Below are positions 1 to 6,379 of a stretch of 8,588 bases of DNA, piece by piece. This DNA comes from Thermofilaceae archaeon (GTDB lineage Archaea > Thermoproteota > Thermoprotei > Thermofilales > Thermofilaceae), in NCBI GenBank assembly GCA_027027675.1, contig JALVKT010000150.1:1-8588 (forward strand), in the 5' to 3' direction. Made by a program: the position numbers and the translations under genes. Position 1 is the first letter of the stretch. Every line of letters begins with the position of its first letter. Under the pieces are notes generated by a model. It was not told the origin of the DNA. It made no database searches and saw only the letters and a list, made by a program, of their open reading frames with translations.

Positions 1-929
1 CAGTTCTCGGCGAGCCATGAGAGCACGGGCTTTGTGCAGCAGTCGAGGTGGCCTGGGAGTACGAGGTGCCTGACTATCACGTCGCCCCTGGAGCATATCT
101 CCCGGTGGTTCCTGGAGACTACTTCGAAGTACCTCTTCACGCCTGACAGCCTCCTCGCGCACTGGTCGTTCCCGTATTTGAAGTCGGGGAGCCATATGTC
201 TATCACGTCTAGGAGGAGGCTGAGGGCCTCGGGGGTCATGTACATGTTGCTGTTCCAGAGGAGGGGCACGTCGACGTCCATGTACCGGAGCGAGGCGAGT
301 ATCACGTGGAGGTTCTGGTCGGGGTTTCCGCCCACGTAGTTTATGTTCTTGGCGCCCCGCAGGTACAGCTTGACGGCTATCGCCGCCAGCTCTTGGGGCG
401 ACACCTCCACCCCGTTCCCCGGCCGCGTGGATATGTCCCAGTTCTGGCAGTAGACGCACTTGAAGCTGCACCCTGTGAAGAATATTGTGCCGCTGGGCAC
501 GAGGGGCGCCTCCTCGCCCCAGTGGAGGAAGGCCGAGGCCACCCTTGCCTTTGCGTCGAGGCCGCATACGCCCCTCTCCCCCTCCAGCCGCTTTGCGCCG
601 CACCTCCACTCGCACAGCCTGCAGGGCGAGACGAGGCGCCAGGCGATGCGTACCTTTAGGTCGAGGAAGCTCTGCTTGGCCGTGCGGCCGAGCCTTTTGC
701 CGCCCTCGACGATTTCGGCGTAGAACTCCTGGAACTCCCTGGACGCCTCTCTGTGCGCCTCGAGCAGCTCTTCTAGGCTCCACGTCTCCCCGTACTCGAC
801 GGGCAGCCTCTTAGCGGCCCGATATAGGGGCGGCCTTTCGCCGTCGAGCACTGCCTTGTAGTGGGAGAGCCTCTTGGCTACTTCGGGGTGTCGCCACACG
901 GCTACGGCGTCCGGCCTTAGGGGCAGCAT
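1..929 (-). CDS. PflX-type (COG1313) radical SAM protein, C-terminus cut by window edge
   Basis: Reading the minus strand gives 309 residues from an ATG at 929 with no stop, running off the left edge. The radical SAM cluster motif CX3CX2C lies at C154, C158 and C161 inside FTGCSFKCVYCQNWDIS. A GGxP-type SAM motif (VGGNPD, about 199-204) and the family signature LPDFKYG (about 247-253) follow. Before them is a second cysteine group, C103-X2-C-X3-C-X11-C122 (CRLCEWRC...GVC), as in PflX relatives, which could bind an extra Fe-S cluster or zinc. A later RHLVLPGHLDCCTKP block also fits COG1313. The family resembles pyruvate formate-lyase activating enzymes, but its substrate is generally unknown; AdoMet-dependent radical chemistry is expected in the cytoplasm. 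An in-frame ATG at 950 is possible, but it lies only about 7-14 bases from the TATA box, upstream of the likely transcription start, so 929 is preferred. Family assignment is firm; function is not. Confidence 0.9.
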   Translation of the reverse strand, partial: MLPLRPDAVAVWRHPEVAKRLSHYKAVLDGERPPLYRAAKRLPVEYGETWSLEELLEAHREASREFQEFYAEIVEGGKRLGRTAKQSFLDLKVRIAWRLVSPCRLCEWRCGAKRLEGERGVCGLDAKARVASAFLHWGEEAPLVPSGTIFFTGCSFKCVYCQNWDISTRPGNGVEVSPQELAAIAVKLYLRGAKNINYVGGNPDQNLHVILASLRYMDVDVPLLWNSNMYMTPEALSLLLDVIDIWLPDFKYGNDQCARRLSGVKRYFEVVSRNHREICSRGDVIVRHLVLPGHLDCCTKPVLSWLAEN

Positions 930-956
930 TCCTAGTAGGGGCGTTAACATTAAACA

Positions 957-964
957 ATATATAT
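957..964 (-). promoter_or_regulatory. TATA box of the radical SAM gene
   Basis: The minus strand reads GATATATATTG here. The box centre is about 31 bases before the ATG at 929, the spacing expected for a leaderless or near-leaderless archaeal mRNA. This supports choosing the start at 929 over 950. Confidence 0.55.
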
Positions 965-985
965 CTCGCCTCGGACCTGGGGAGG

Positions 986-994
986 CCTTATATC
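986..994 (+). promoter_or_regulatory. Probable TATA box of tpiA
   Basis: The plus strand has CCTTATATC, centred about 37 bases before the tpiA ATG. This predicts a leader of roughly 10 bases. It stands back to back with the TATA box of the divergent radical SAM gene. Confidence 0.45.
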
Positions 995-1027
995 TCGTCC
1001 CGGCACAGTGTTTAGCGGCTGAGAAAA

Positions 1028-1708
1028 ATGCAGGTCAAGTACCCGCTGATAATGATAAACTTCAAGGCGTACCCCCAGTCCAGCGGCAGGAAGGCCGTCG
1101 AGCTCGCCAAGGTGGCCGAGAAGGTCAGCAAGGACACTGGGATAACGATAGCCGTGGCCCCCCAGCTCACAGACCTCGCGATGGTCGCCCAGGCCGTGGA
1201 GATACCAGTGTTCTCCCAGCACGCGGACGCCGTTGAGCCGGGGAGCAAGACGGGGCACGTAACTCTTGAGGCGATCAGGGACGCGGGCGCCGTCGGCACC
1301 ATGCTCAACCACAGTGAGAGGAGGATAAGGGCTGACCAGATAGACTGGCTGATAAAGAGGGCGAGGGAGCTCGGCCTCCTAACCGTCGTGTGCAGCAACA
1401 CCCCCGAGGTGACCGCCGCTATGGCGGCGCTCGGCCCCGACATGGTGGCTATCGAGCCGCCGGAGCTGATAGGGACGGGCATACCTGTCTCCAAGGCTAA
1501 GCCCGAGGTCGTCACCGACTCCGTGAAGCTGGTGGAGAAGGTAAACCCGAACGTGAAGGTTCTCTGCGGCGCGGGGATTACGACTGGGGACGACGTGGTG
1601 GCCGCGTTGAAGCTCGGCACGGTCGGCGTGCTCCTGGCGTCGGGCGTGGTTAAGGCTAAGGACTGGGAGGCGGCTATCAGGAACCTTGTAGAGCCCCTGC
1701 TCAAGTAG
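1028..1708 (+). CDS. tpiA: Triosephosphate isomerase, archaeal type
   Basis: The 226-residue product interconverts dihydroxyacetone phosphate and glyceraldehyde 3-phosphate in cytoplasmic glycolysis and gluconeogenesis. The length matches the compact archaeal TIM class, about 25 residues shorter than bacterial and eukaryotic enzymes, which is known to form tetramers in hyperthermophiles. Visible active-site elements are the substrate-binding N11 and K13 in INFKAY, the electrophilic H95 in LNHSERR, and the catalytic base E143 in AIEPPELIGTG, which leads into the flexible loop 6. The phosphate-binding glycines are in GAGITTGDD (181-189) and GVLLASG (200-206). The ATG at 1028 is chosen because it places NFKAY at the usual distance from the N-terminus and sits just downstream of a TATA box. 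Nothing is missing or truncated. The gene diverges from the radical SAM gene and probably ends at the hairpin/T-tract overlapping its stop codon. Confidence 0.97.
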   Translation: MQVKYPLIMINFKAYPQSSGRKAVELAKVAEKVSKDTGITIAVAPQLTDLAMVAQAVEIPVFSQHADAVEPGSKTGHVTLEAIRDAGAVGTMLNHSERRIRADQIDWLIKRARELGLLTVVCSNTPEVTAAMAALGPDMVAIEPPELIGTGIPVSKAKPEVVTDSVKLVEKVNPNVKVLCGAGITTGDDVVAALKLGTVGVLLASGVVKAKDWEAAIRNLVEPLLK

Positions 1709-1740
1709 GGGCGGAACCCTTTTTCCCGTCCACGCTTTTT
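1693..1740 (+). terminator. Hairpin plus T-tract terminator after tpiA
   Basis: A perfect 6-bp inverted repeat (GCCCCT at 1693-1698, AGGGGC at 1707-1712) encloses the last sense codons and the TAG stop. T5 runs follow at 1720-1724 and 1736-1740. Archaeal termination needs mainly the T-tracts, so the role of the hairpin is inference. Confidence 0.5.
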
Positions 1741-1755
1741 ACTCCCTGGGTGTTT

Positions 1756-2211
1756 ATGGACAGGTATAAGGCGCTTCTAGCCGTCGCCTTGGCGTGGAGC
1801 ATCCTGGTGACCGTGTACGCCGGGTTTCTGAGCGTTGAGACGGCCCAGCTTAGGAGGAGCGTTGAGGAGCTTAAGTCCGCGCTGTGGAACGCCACTGAGG
1901 CCCTGAGGGGGGTTAGGCGTGGAATAGAGTCGCTGGGGAACATGACTGGGGACGTGGAGGTTGAGGTGCGCGTGGAGGGACCCGTTGGCCGGCGCGTGAG
2001 GGTTACGCTTTGGCCGGGCGCCACGGTTTTGGACGCTCTGGGCCAGGTGGTCGACGTCACGCTGCGCAACGGCTCGGTGGCCGCCATAAACGGCGTGGAG
2101 GGGCCGTGGAGGGTATATGTGGTTAGAGGGGGTGAGAGGATCCCCGTGGCTAGGCCGGGCTCTTTCAGGCTTATGGACGGTGACGGCGTGGTTGCCTGTA
2201 GGGGCTGCTAG
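1756..2211 (+). CDS. Small membrane-anchored extracellular protein with DUF4430-like domain
   Basis: The 151-residue product has an uncleaved-looking N-terminal membrane segment (about 6-25), then a charged, probably coiled-coil stretch (about 27-62), then a compact beta-rich C-terminal domain (about 67-151). The pattern WPGATVLDALGQVV ... AAINGV ... WRVYVV ... FRLMDGDGVVAC resembles the DUF4430 (PF14478) ubiquitin-like/transcobalamin-C-like domain, which typically shows a 'SINGV...W.YYVNG...L.DGD' series; this is my pattern match, not a search result. Three N-x-S/T sequons (N45, N62, N105) fit an outside location. The protein ends in CRGC, so a C148-C151 pair may form a disulfide or bind metal. 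The ATG at 1756 is preferred over GTG at 1750 because GGTG, complementary to the 16S 3' end, sits 3 bases upstream and would be consumed by the earlier start. No TATA box is evident, so it may be read through from tpiA. The function is unknown. Confidence 0.75.
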   Translation: MDRYKALLAVALAWSILVTVYAGFLSVETAQLRRSVEELKSALWNATEALRGVRRGIESLGNMTGDVEVEVRVEGPVGRRVRVTLWPGATVLDALGQVVDVTLRNGSVAAINGVEGPWRVYVVRGGERIPVARPGSFRLMDGDGVVACRGC

Positions 2212-2224
2212 CCGCGGCCTAGGG

Positions 2225-2232
2225 TTATAATA
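2225..2232 (+). promoter_or_regulatory. TATA box of the large surface-protein gene
   Basis: TTATAATA is centred about 28 bases before the ATG at 2257, ideal spacing for a leaderless transcript. This is the main reason for choosing ATG 2257 over the in-frame TTG at 2245. Confidence 0.55.
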
Positions 2233-2256
2233 GCCTCAGGGTGTTTGGAATACTCG

Positions 2257-4542
2257 ATGATAAAAAAGACGGCGAAGTTGTCGGCGGCGTTGATAGTGTT
2301 GCTGCTGGCGTCCCTTCTCCCAGCGGCGCCCCTCATGGCCCAGAGCGAGAAAAGGCCGCTGATAGTGTTTGACAACGCCCATGGGCAGTACTATAACGCT
2401 GAGCGGCTAGACTACTTCCTATCCGACCTCCGCAAGGTATACTCCGTGTATATCAGCGGGCAGCCCGTGAGCGACGAGCTTCTGTCAAACGCTACGGTGT
2501 ACATATTGACTAACCCCAGGTCGCCCCTCACGGACGAGGAGGCGGCTGCGATAAAGAGGTTTGTTGAGCGTGGCGGCGTGGCCGTGATTATGGGGGACTG
2601 GTACCGCTACATAGACGCGGACTCGCTGAACAAGGTGACGGAGTGGGCTGGGATAAGGTTTACGAGGACTAGTGTGTGGGACAAGCAGCACTACGACTAC
2701 CGCTACTACTACCCTCTGGCTCGGATCAACGCTTCCGGCAGCCTCGGCAGCTACCTCTCGAGGCTGGTCTCGAAGCCCGTAAAGTTCAGCGGCTGCTACT
2801 TGGAGGTCAACGGGTCTGCGAAGACGTTCCTCGTTTCCTGGGGCAGCGCCTTCGCGTATAATCCTGACAGGAAGGTTGTGAAGAGCGGCTCGATGCCCCT
2901 GGCAGCGTACGTGAAGGCGGGCAAGGGCTACATAATAGCTATTGGTAGCAGCAGGGTTGCGGCGACGAGCCACTTCTACGGCGACAAGAACCTGGGGAAC
3001 AGGGCCTTCATGCTGGCCCTGATAGCGTGGGCCGTTAAACAGGCCGGCTACACGGTTCTCCCCGTAAAGATTAGCATCCAGGTTAGCCCCTACATGCTCC
3101 CCGTAGGCGTGGAGAGCGACGTTAAGGTGAACGTGACGGTTGAGGCTCTAGGCGAGAACCTTAAGGGGCTGACCGTGAAGGTGGAGTCGAGCGTGGTAGA
3201 GGCGGCGAAGACTGTTCCGGTGCTGAACAACACTGAGGCCGTCACGATGAGCTTCCAGTCTAAGGCTAAGCCCTCGAAGCCCGGCGCGATACCGATAACC
3301 GTGACTGTGTCCTCCTCTCTGGGCACTAAGACCTACACTTACAACGTCTACGCTGTCGAGGAGGGGGGCGGAGTAATATTCGACTACACGCACGGCGAGT
3401 ACTACTGGCTTTCAAGGCTGAAAGGCTTCGCAGAGACGCTTTCGAAGTACGGGACGGTGGCCGCGAGCAAGCGTCCCATCGATGAGGCGCTTAAATACGC
3501 GAAGATATTCGTTCTCCTAAACCCGAGGGACAAGTTCACGTACAGCGAGGCGAGCACGCTGAGAAACTGGGTGAAGAACGGCGGCATACTGCTCGTCTTC
3601 GGCAGCTACTACGCATACCTAAACCCCGTCGCCCTGAACACCGTGACCTCGCCCGCGGGGATAAACTGGCTCGACGGCAGCGTGCGCGACAAGAAGCACA
3701 ACGTTGAGGGGCGCGACTACCTCGTGTACCTCTCAAGCTTCCCCGACAACCCGCTCGCCAAGGCCGCGTCGAAGGGCGTCGACGAGGTGTTCTTCTCTGG
3801 AACCTCGCTCTCCCTCGGCGGCGACGCCGTACCCATACTTGTAGGCCACGACAGCACCTACGTGGTGGACAAGGATGGGAACGTCCTGGCTAACGGGAGC
3901 AAGGTTGTAGCTGTGGCCGTGGCCAAGCTGGGAGACGGCTACATAGTGGCTGTGGGCGGCGTGGCCCCCGTGCTGGACTACTACTACGGCGTGAAGGCCT
4001 ACGAGAAAAACAGGAGGTTCTTCGAAAACCTCCTCTCAGCGCTGGCCAGCAGCGCAGCTCCCAAGCCGCCCGCGAAGAAGGAGGTTTACCTCCCAGCCCT
4101 TAAGGCAAGGTTCGTGGCGGCGGACAGGAGGATACTCGTGGGCGAGGCGAAGGAGGCTCTGCTGATAGTATCTAACCTCGGCAACGGTTCCGCTAAGAAC
4201 CTGATGGTCCAGTTCGTCGGGTCAAACCTTGAGCTCTCAACGGATGGGAAGACGTGGAACCGCGCGCTTACAGTGAAGCTTGGAGACCTCCAGCCTGTCA
4301 AGCAGGACAAGGTGAAGATCTACTATAAGGCGCTGGAGCCCGGCGACGCGTCGTTGAGGATAGTTGTGATCGCGGAGAACACGGATCCCTTGATGCTTAA
4401 GGCGGACTTCCAGGCGGTCGCGCCTCCCCAGCCTACGAGCAACCCACTGTTCATGGCCGGAGTTGCAGTCGTGGTTGTAGCGGCCGCTGCCGTGGCGGCT
4501 TGGTGGCTCAAGACGAGAAAGAAGGGTAAAAAGAGAAAATAA
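2257..4542 (+). CDS. Large surface protein: signal peptide, two DUF4350/GIFT-like domains, CARDB-like domain, C-terminal anchor
   Basis: From ATG 2257 the product has 761 residues. A Sec signal peptide (about 1-28) has basic MIKKTAK, then a hydrophobic core, then PLMA before Q29. Domain A starts near residue 34 with RPLIVFDNAHGQYY and contains TNPRSPLTDEEAAAIKRFVERGGVAVIMGD. Domain B starts near 371 with GVIFDYTHGEYYWLS and contains LNPRDKFTYSEASTLRNWVKNGGILLVFGS. They are clear internal duplicates and resemble the DUF4350/GldG-IFT52 (GIFT) fold, a class I glutamine-amidotransferase-like domain without obvious catalytic residues. A beta-rich linker (about 270-365) separates them. A CARDB/NEW-like beta domain (about 609-715) follows B. 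The C-terminus has a membrane helix (about 730-751) and a basic KTRKKGKKRK tail that should stay in the cytoplasm. Many N-x-S/T sequons fit a glycosylated exterior. A start at TTG 2245 would add MEYS without changing the signal. The role is unknown; a sugar, peptide or surface-partner binding scaffold is a guess. Confidence 0.85.
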   Translation: MIKKTAKLSAALIVLLLASLLPAAPLMAQSEKRPLIVFDNAHGQYYNAERLDYFLSDLRKVYSVYISGQPVSDELLSNATVYILTNPRSPLTDEEAAAIKRFVERGGVAVIMGDWYRYIDADSLNKVTEWAGIRFTRTSVWDKQHYDYRYYYPLARINASGSLGSYLSRLVSKPVKFSGCYLEVNGSAKTFLVSWGSAFAYNPDRKVVKSGSMPLAAYVKAGKGYIIAIGSSRVAATSHFYGDKNLGNRAFMLALIAWAVKQAGYTVLPVKISIQVSPYMLPVGVESDVKVNVTVEALGENLKGLTVKVESSVVEAAKTVPVLNNTEAVTMSFQSKAKPSKPGAIPITVTVSSSLGTKTYTYNVYAVEEGGGVIFDYTHGEYYWLSRLKGFAETLSKYGTVAASKRPIDEALKYAKIFVLLNPRDKFTYSEASTLRNWVKNGGILLVFGSYYAYLNPVALNTVTSPAGINWLDGSVRDKKHNVEGRDYLVYLSSFPDNPLAKAASKGVDEVFFSGTSLSLGGDAVPILVGHDSTYVVDKDGNVLANGSKVVAVAVAKLGDGYIVAVGGVAPVLDYYYGVKAYEKNRRFFENLLSALASSAAPKPPAKKEVYLPALKARFVAADRRILVGEAKEALLIVSNLGNGSAKNLMVQFVGSNLELSTDGKTWNRALTVKLGDLQPVKQDKVKIYYKALEPGDASLRIVVIAENTDPLMLKADFQAVAPPQPTSNPLFMAGVAVVVVAAAAVAAWWLKTRKKGKKRK

Positions 4543-4549
4543 ATTTTTG
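4508..4549. terminator. T-tract terminator region shared by two convergent genes
   Basis: On the plus strand, TAAATTTTTGG directly follows the stop of the large surface-protein gene. On the minus strand, downstream of the GDH stop, the same segment reads as a long pyrimidine/T-rich tract (ATTTATTTTCTCTTTTTACC and onward). The minus tract is the complement of the AAA/AAG lysine codons of the opposing gene's basic tail. Confidence 0.5.
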
Positions 4550-4568
4550 GATTTATACCGTTTATTTC

Positions 4569-5828
4569 TTATATCCAGCCGCGAAGCTCCATAGCCTTTA
4601 GCACGCGCTCAACAGCCAGCGCGTAGGCGGCGGTCCTCATCGGGTGCTCGTAGAACCTCTTCTGCCACTCCTCGTATACCCTGTTGAAGTTCTCAACCAT
4701 CTTGTGTTCGAGCCTGTCAAGCGCCTGCTCCTCGGTGAGCCAGTTGCCCATCCTGTTGTTCGCCCACTCTATCCAGCTCATTATGACGCCGCCCGCGTTG
4801 GCGAGTATGTCGGGGATGACTATGGCGCCCTTCTTCCTCAGGATGATGTCGGCCTCGGGCGTGGTGGGGCCGTTTGCGCCCTCGGATATCACCTTGGCCT
4901 TTATGCGGTCAGCATTCTCCTTCGTTATTACCTCCTCTATGGCTGCGGGCACGAGTATGTCTACCGGCAGCTCGAGAAGCTCCTCGTTCGTGATGAACTT
5001 CTTCGCGCCCTTATAGTTCTGGACGCGGCCAGTCTCCTGCTTGACCTTTATAACCTCCTCCACGTTGAGGCCGTCCGGGTTGTATATCGCGCCCTTGCTG
5101 TCGCTGACAGCCACGACCTTGGCGCCCCACTCGGCGAGGTACTTGGCGGCGTATATGCCCACGTTACCGAAGCCCTGGACGGCCACCGTCTTGCCCTCTA
5201 CGCCGCCCCAGAGCTTCTTCGCAGCCTCCCTGGCCACAATCGCGGTGCCGAGGCCCGTGCTGACTATGCGCGCGTAGAGGCCGCCGAGCTCCTTCGGCTT
5301 TGCCGTTACGACGCCCCAGGCGTTGTAGCCGACTATTCCGCTGTACTCGTCCATGAACCAGGCCATGGTCTGGGGGTTTGTGTAGACGTCTGGAGCCGGT
5401 ATGTCGACGTTCTCCCCCACTATGCGTGATATCGCGTGGAAGTACTTGCGTGAGAGCTCCTCCAGCTCGCGGCGTGAGAGCTCCTTGGGGTTGACCTTTA
5501 CGCCGCCCTTGCCGCCGCCGTAGGGTATGCCGGCGAGGCTGTTCTTCCAGGTCATCCACATGCTGAGCGCGACGACTTCGCCCTCGCTGACGTTTATGTG
5601 GTACCGTACGCCGCCCTTGTAGGGGCCTAGGGCGCTGTTGTGCTGGCTGCGCCAGCCGAAGAATACCTTTATCTTGCCGTTGTCCATGCGGACGGGGATC
5701 TTTACGCGGAGGAGCCTCTCGGGGTGCGCGAGAACCTCTACCACGTCATCGGGTATCTGGAGCAGCCCGGCTACTTCGCGGAGCTGCTTTACCGCCATTT
5801 GATATACGGGGTCGTTTTCATATGTCAT
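4569..5828 (-). CDS. gdhA: Glutamate dehydrogenase (NAD(P)-dependent)
   Basis: The 419-residue product interconverts glutamate and 2-oxoglutarate plus ammonia, linking the citric-acid-cycle pool to nitrogen metabolism. Length and sequence fit the hexameric archaeal GDH family. Substrate-site lysines are visible as K71 in GPYKGGVRYH, K95 in MTWKNS and the catalytic K107 in GGGKGGVKVNP; the catalytic aspartate is D147 in PAPDVYTN. The Rossmann domain shows VAVQGFGNVG (glycines 219-224) and VAVSDSKGAIYNPDG with D243 at the end of the second strand. The C-terminal DILANAGGVIMSWIEWANN block is also canonical. An in-frame TTG at 5837 would add three residues, but ATG 5828 sits at better distance from the TATA box. 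NAD versus NADP preference cannot be decided by eye. It converges on the surface-protein gene and has its own promoter. Confidence 0.97.
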   Translation of the reverse strand: MTYENDPVYQMAVKQLREVAGLLQIPDDVVEVLAHPERLLRVKIPVRMDNGKIKVFFGWRSQHNSALGPYKGGVRYHINVSEGEVVALSMWMTWKNSLAGIPYGGGKGGVKVNPKELSRRELEELSRKYFHAISRIVGENVDIPAPDVYTNPQTMAWFMDEYSGIVGYNAWGVVTAKPKELGGLYARIVSTGLGTAIVAREAAKKLWGGVEGKTVAVQGFGNVGIYAAKYLAEWGAKVVAVSDSKGAIYNPDGLNVEEVIKVKQETGRVQNYKGAKKFITNEELLELPVDILVPAAIEEVITKENADRIKAKVISEGANGPTTPEADIILRKKGAIVIPDILANAGGVIMSWIEWANNRMGNWLTEEQALDRLEHKMVENFNRVYEEWQKRFYEHPMRTAAYALAVERVLKAMELRGWI

Positions 5829-5844
5829 TTCTATCAAGTGTATC

Positions 5845-5858
5845 TTTACTTAAGTAAA
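5845..5858. promoter_or_regulatory. Perfect 14-bp palindrome in the GDH promoter, candidate operator
   Basis: TTTACTTAAGTAAA is a perfect palindrome overlapping the downstream edge of the GDH TATA box and reaching towards the predicted start site. A dimeric regulator bound here would block initiation. Lrp/AsnC-type regulators commonly control archaeal amino-acid genes, but assigning one here is inference. Confidence 0.45.
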
Positions 5859-5866
5859 ATATAAAG
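5855..5866 (-). promoter_or_regulatory. TATA box of the GDH gene
   Basis: The minus strand reads CTTTATATTTTA, centred about 33 bases before ATG 5828. The predicted leader is about 6 bases. Confidence 0.6.
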
Positions 5867-5997
5867 AATTAGCTGTAACAAAGACTCTACCTATAACCAG
5901 TCTGCTTTTAAGCTTTTCTCTAATCACTTATAAGCACAGCCATGAATACTAGAGAGGCTGGGGACAGGGCTTTTAGCGGATGTAAAAGTTCGCGACA

Positions 5998-6004
5998 CAA
6001 AAAA
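5998..6004 (-). terminator. T6 terminator of the acidic microprotein gene
   Basis: On the minus strand the TAA stop is followed two bases later by TTTTTTG. A further inverted repeat (CTTTTA at 5970-5975, TAAAAG at 5983-5988) lies about 10 bases downstream. Confidence 0.5.
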
Positions 6005-6006
6005 CC

Positions 6007-6162
6007 TTAAAGTTCCTCTTCCTCCTCCTCTTCGAGCTCCTCTTCCAGCTCTTCCTCCTCGTCCCAGAGGTCCTCGTCTATGTCCTCAAAGTCCTCCTCT
6101 TCTTCCTCCTCCCATTCCTCTTCTTCCCAGTCTTCCTCCTCTTCGTCGAGTATAGGCCTCAT
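6007..6162 (-). CDS. Extremely acidic 51-residue microprotein
   Basis: The minus strand encodes 51 residues from ATG 6162 to TAA at 6007-6009. It contains 37 Asp/Glu (30 Glu, 7 Asp), one basic residue (R2), and regularly scattered hydrophobics: W12, W17, F25, I28, L32, W33, L39, L43, L51. It begins MRPILDEEEEDWEEEEWEEE. Glutamate is encoded by both GAA (12) and GAG (18), so the tract is not a simple triplet expansion and selection seems to act on the protein. A TATA box lies about 35 bases upstream and a T6 terminator follows the stop, so it looks like a discrete monocistronic gene. I do not recognise a family. Possible roles are mimicry of nucleic acid, an intrinsically disordered partner for a basic chromatin, ribosomal or polymerase protein, or cation binding; all are speculation. 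Because it is purine-rich on one strand, a non-coding polypurine tract is the alternative. Confidence 0.7.
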   Translation of the reverse strand: MRPILDEEEEDWEEEEWEEEEEEDFEDIDEDLWDEEEELEEELEEEEEEEL

Positions 6163-6192
6163 GGCCCTTCAATCTATCCCGCGTAGATGGTG

Positions 6193-6202
6193 GTATATAT
6201 TC
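6193..6202 (-). promoter_or_regulatory. TATA box of the acidic microprotein gene
   Basis: The minus strand reads GAATATATACC, centred about 35 bases before ATG 6162, preceded by the purine-rich AGCGAA as a possible BRE. The predicted leader of about 9 bases is TTGAAGGGCC-like and includes AGGG as a weak ribosome-binding site. Confidence 0.55.
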
Positions 6203-6379
6203 GCTTCTCCCTAACAGTGGCGCCGGAACGGGTTTTGTCTCCTCTGTCAGATATGCCCCGGGTCCAGGTTTTTAATTCTTGTAAGTCAAATAGGAAAAAC
6301 AGTGAAAATGACAATTCAAGTTGCACACGCTCCCCACGAGATATAGATTAATACTTGCAGGGGAAGAGGGAAGATAGAG
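6203..6379. other. Divergent intergenic region with candidate promoter for the 119-residue gene
   Basis: AT-rich elements GATATAG (6340-6346) and AGATTAATA (6345-6353) lie 27-40 bases before ATG 6380 and could be its TATA box. GAGGG at 6366-6370 is a possible ribosome-binding site. A T5 run (6269-6273) after a CCCCGGG segment is terminator-like, but no transcript is identified for it. No tRNA or convincing small gene was seen. Confidence 0.35.

Noticed and set aside
34..814. Several plus-strand frames at the left edge
   Set aside because: They are antisense to the radical SAM gene, whose CX3CX2C, GGNP and LPDFKYG motifs settle the coding strand.
1012..1704. Long minus-strand reading frame (230 codons) opposite tpiA
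   Set aside because: It exactly shadows tpiA, a certain gene, and its serine/threonine-rich product has no recognisable domain; GC-rich codon bias produces such antisense frames.
2485..2973. Minus-strand 162-codon frame inside the large surface-protein gene
   Set aside because: The plus frame carries a signal peptide, duplicated domains and an anchor; the minus frame is Arg/Val-rich with no domain.
4644..5429. Plus-strand 261-codon frame opposite glutamate dehydrogenase
   Set aside because: It is antisense to a gene with all GDH motifs, is low in recognisable structure and has no promoter of its own.
5942..6010. Plus-strand 22-codon frame (MNTREAGDRAF...)
   Set aside because: The nearest TATA-like box is only 10 bases upstream, there is no ribosome-binding site, and its end overlaps the acidic gene's terminator and stop.
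6253..6351. Plus-strand 32-codon frame (MPRVQVFNSCK...) in the divergent spacer
   Set aside because: No ribosome-binding site, poorly spaced TATA box, and biased polar composition; it overlaps the likely promoter of the next gene.
6203..6379. tRNA or C/D-box RNA in the spacer
   Set aside because: No T-arm consensus, cloverleaf pairing, or C (RUGAUGA) plus D (CUGA) boxes were found on either strand.
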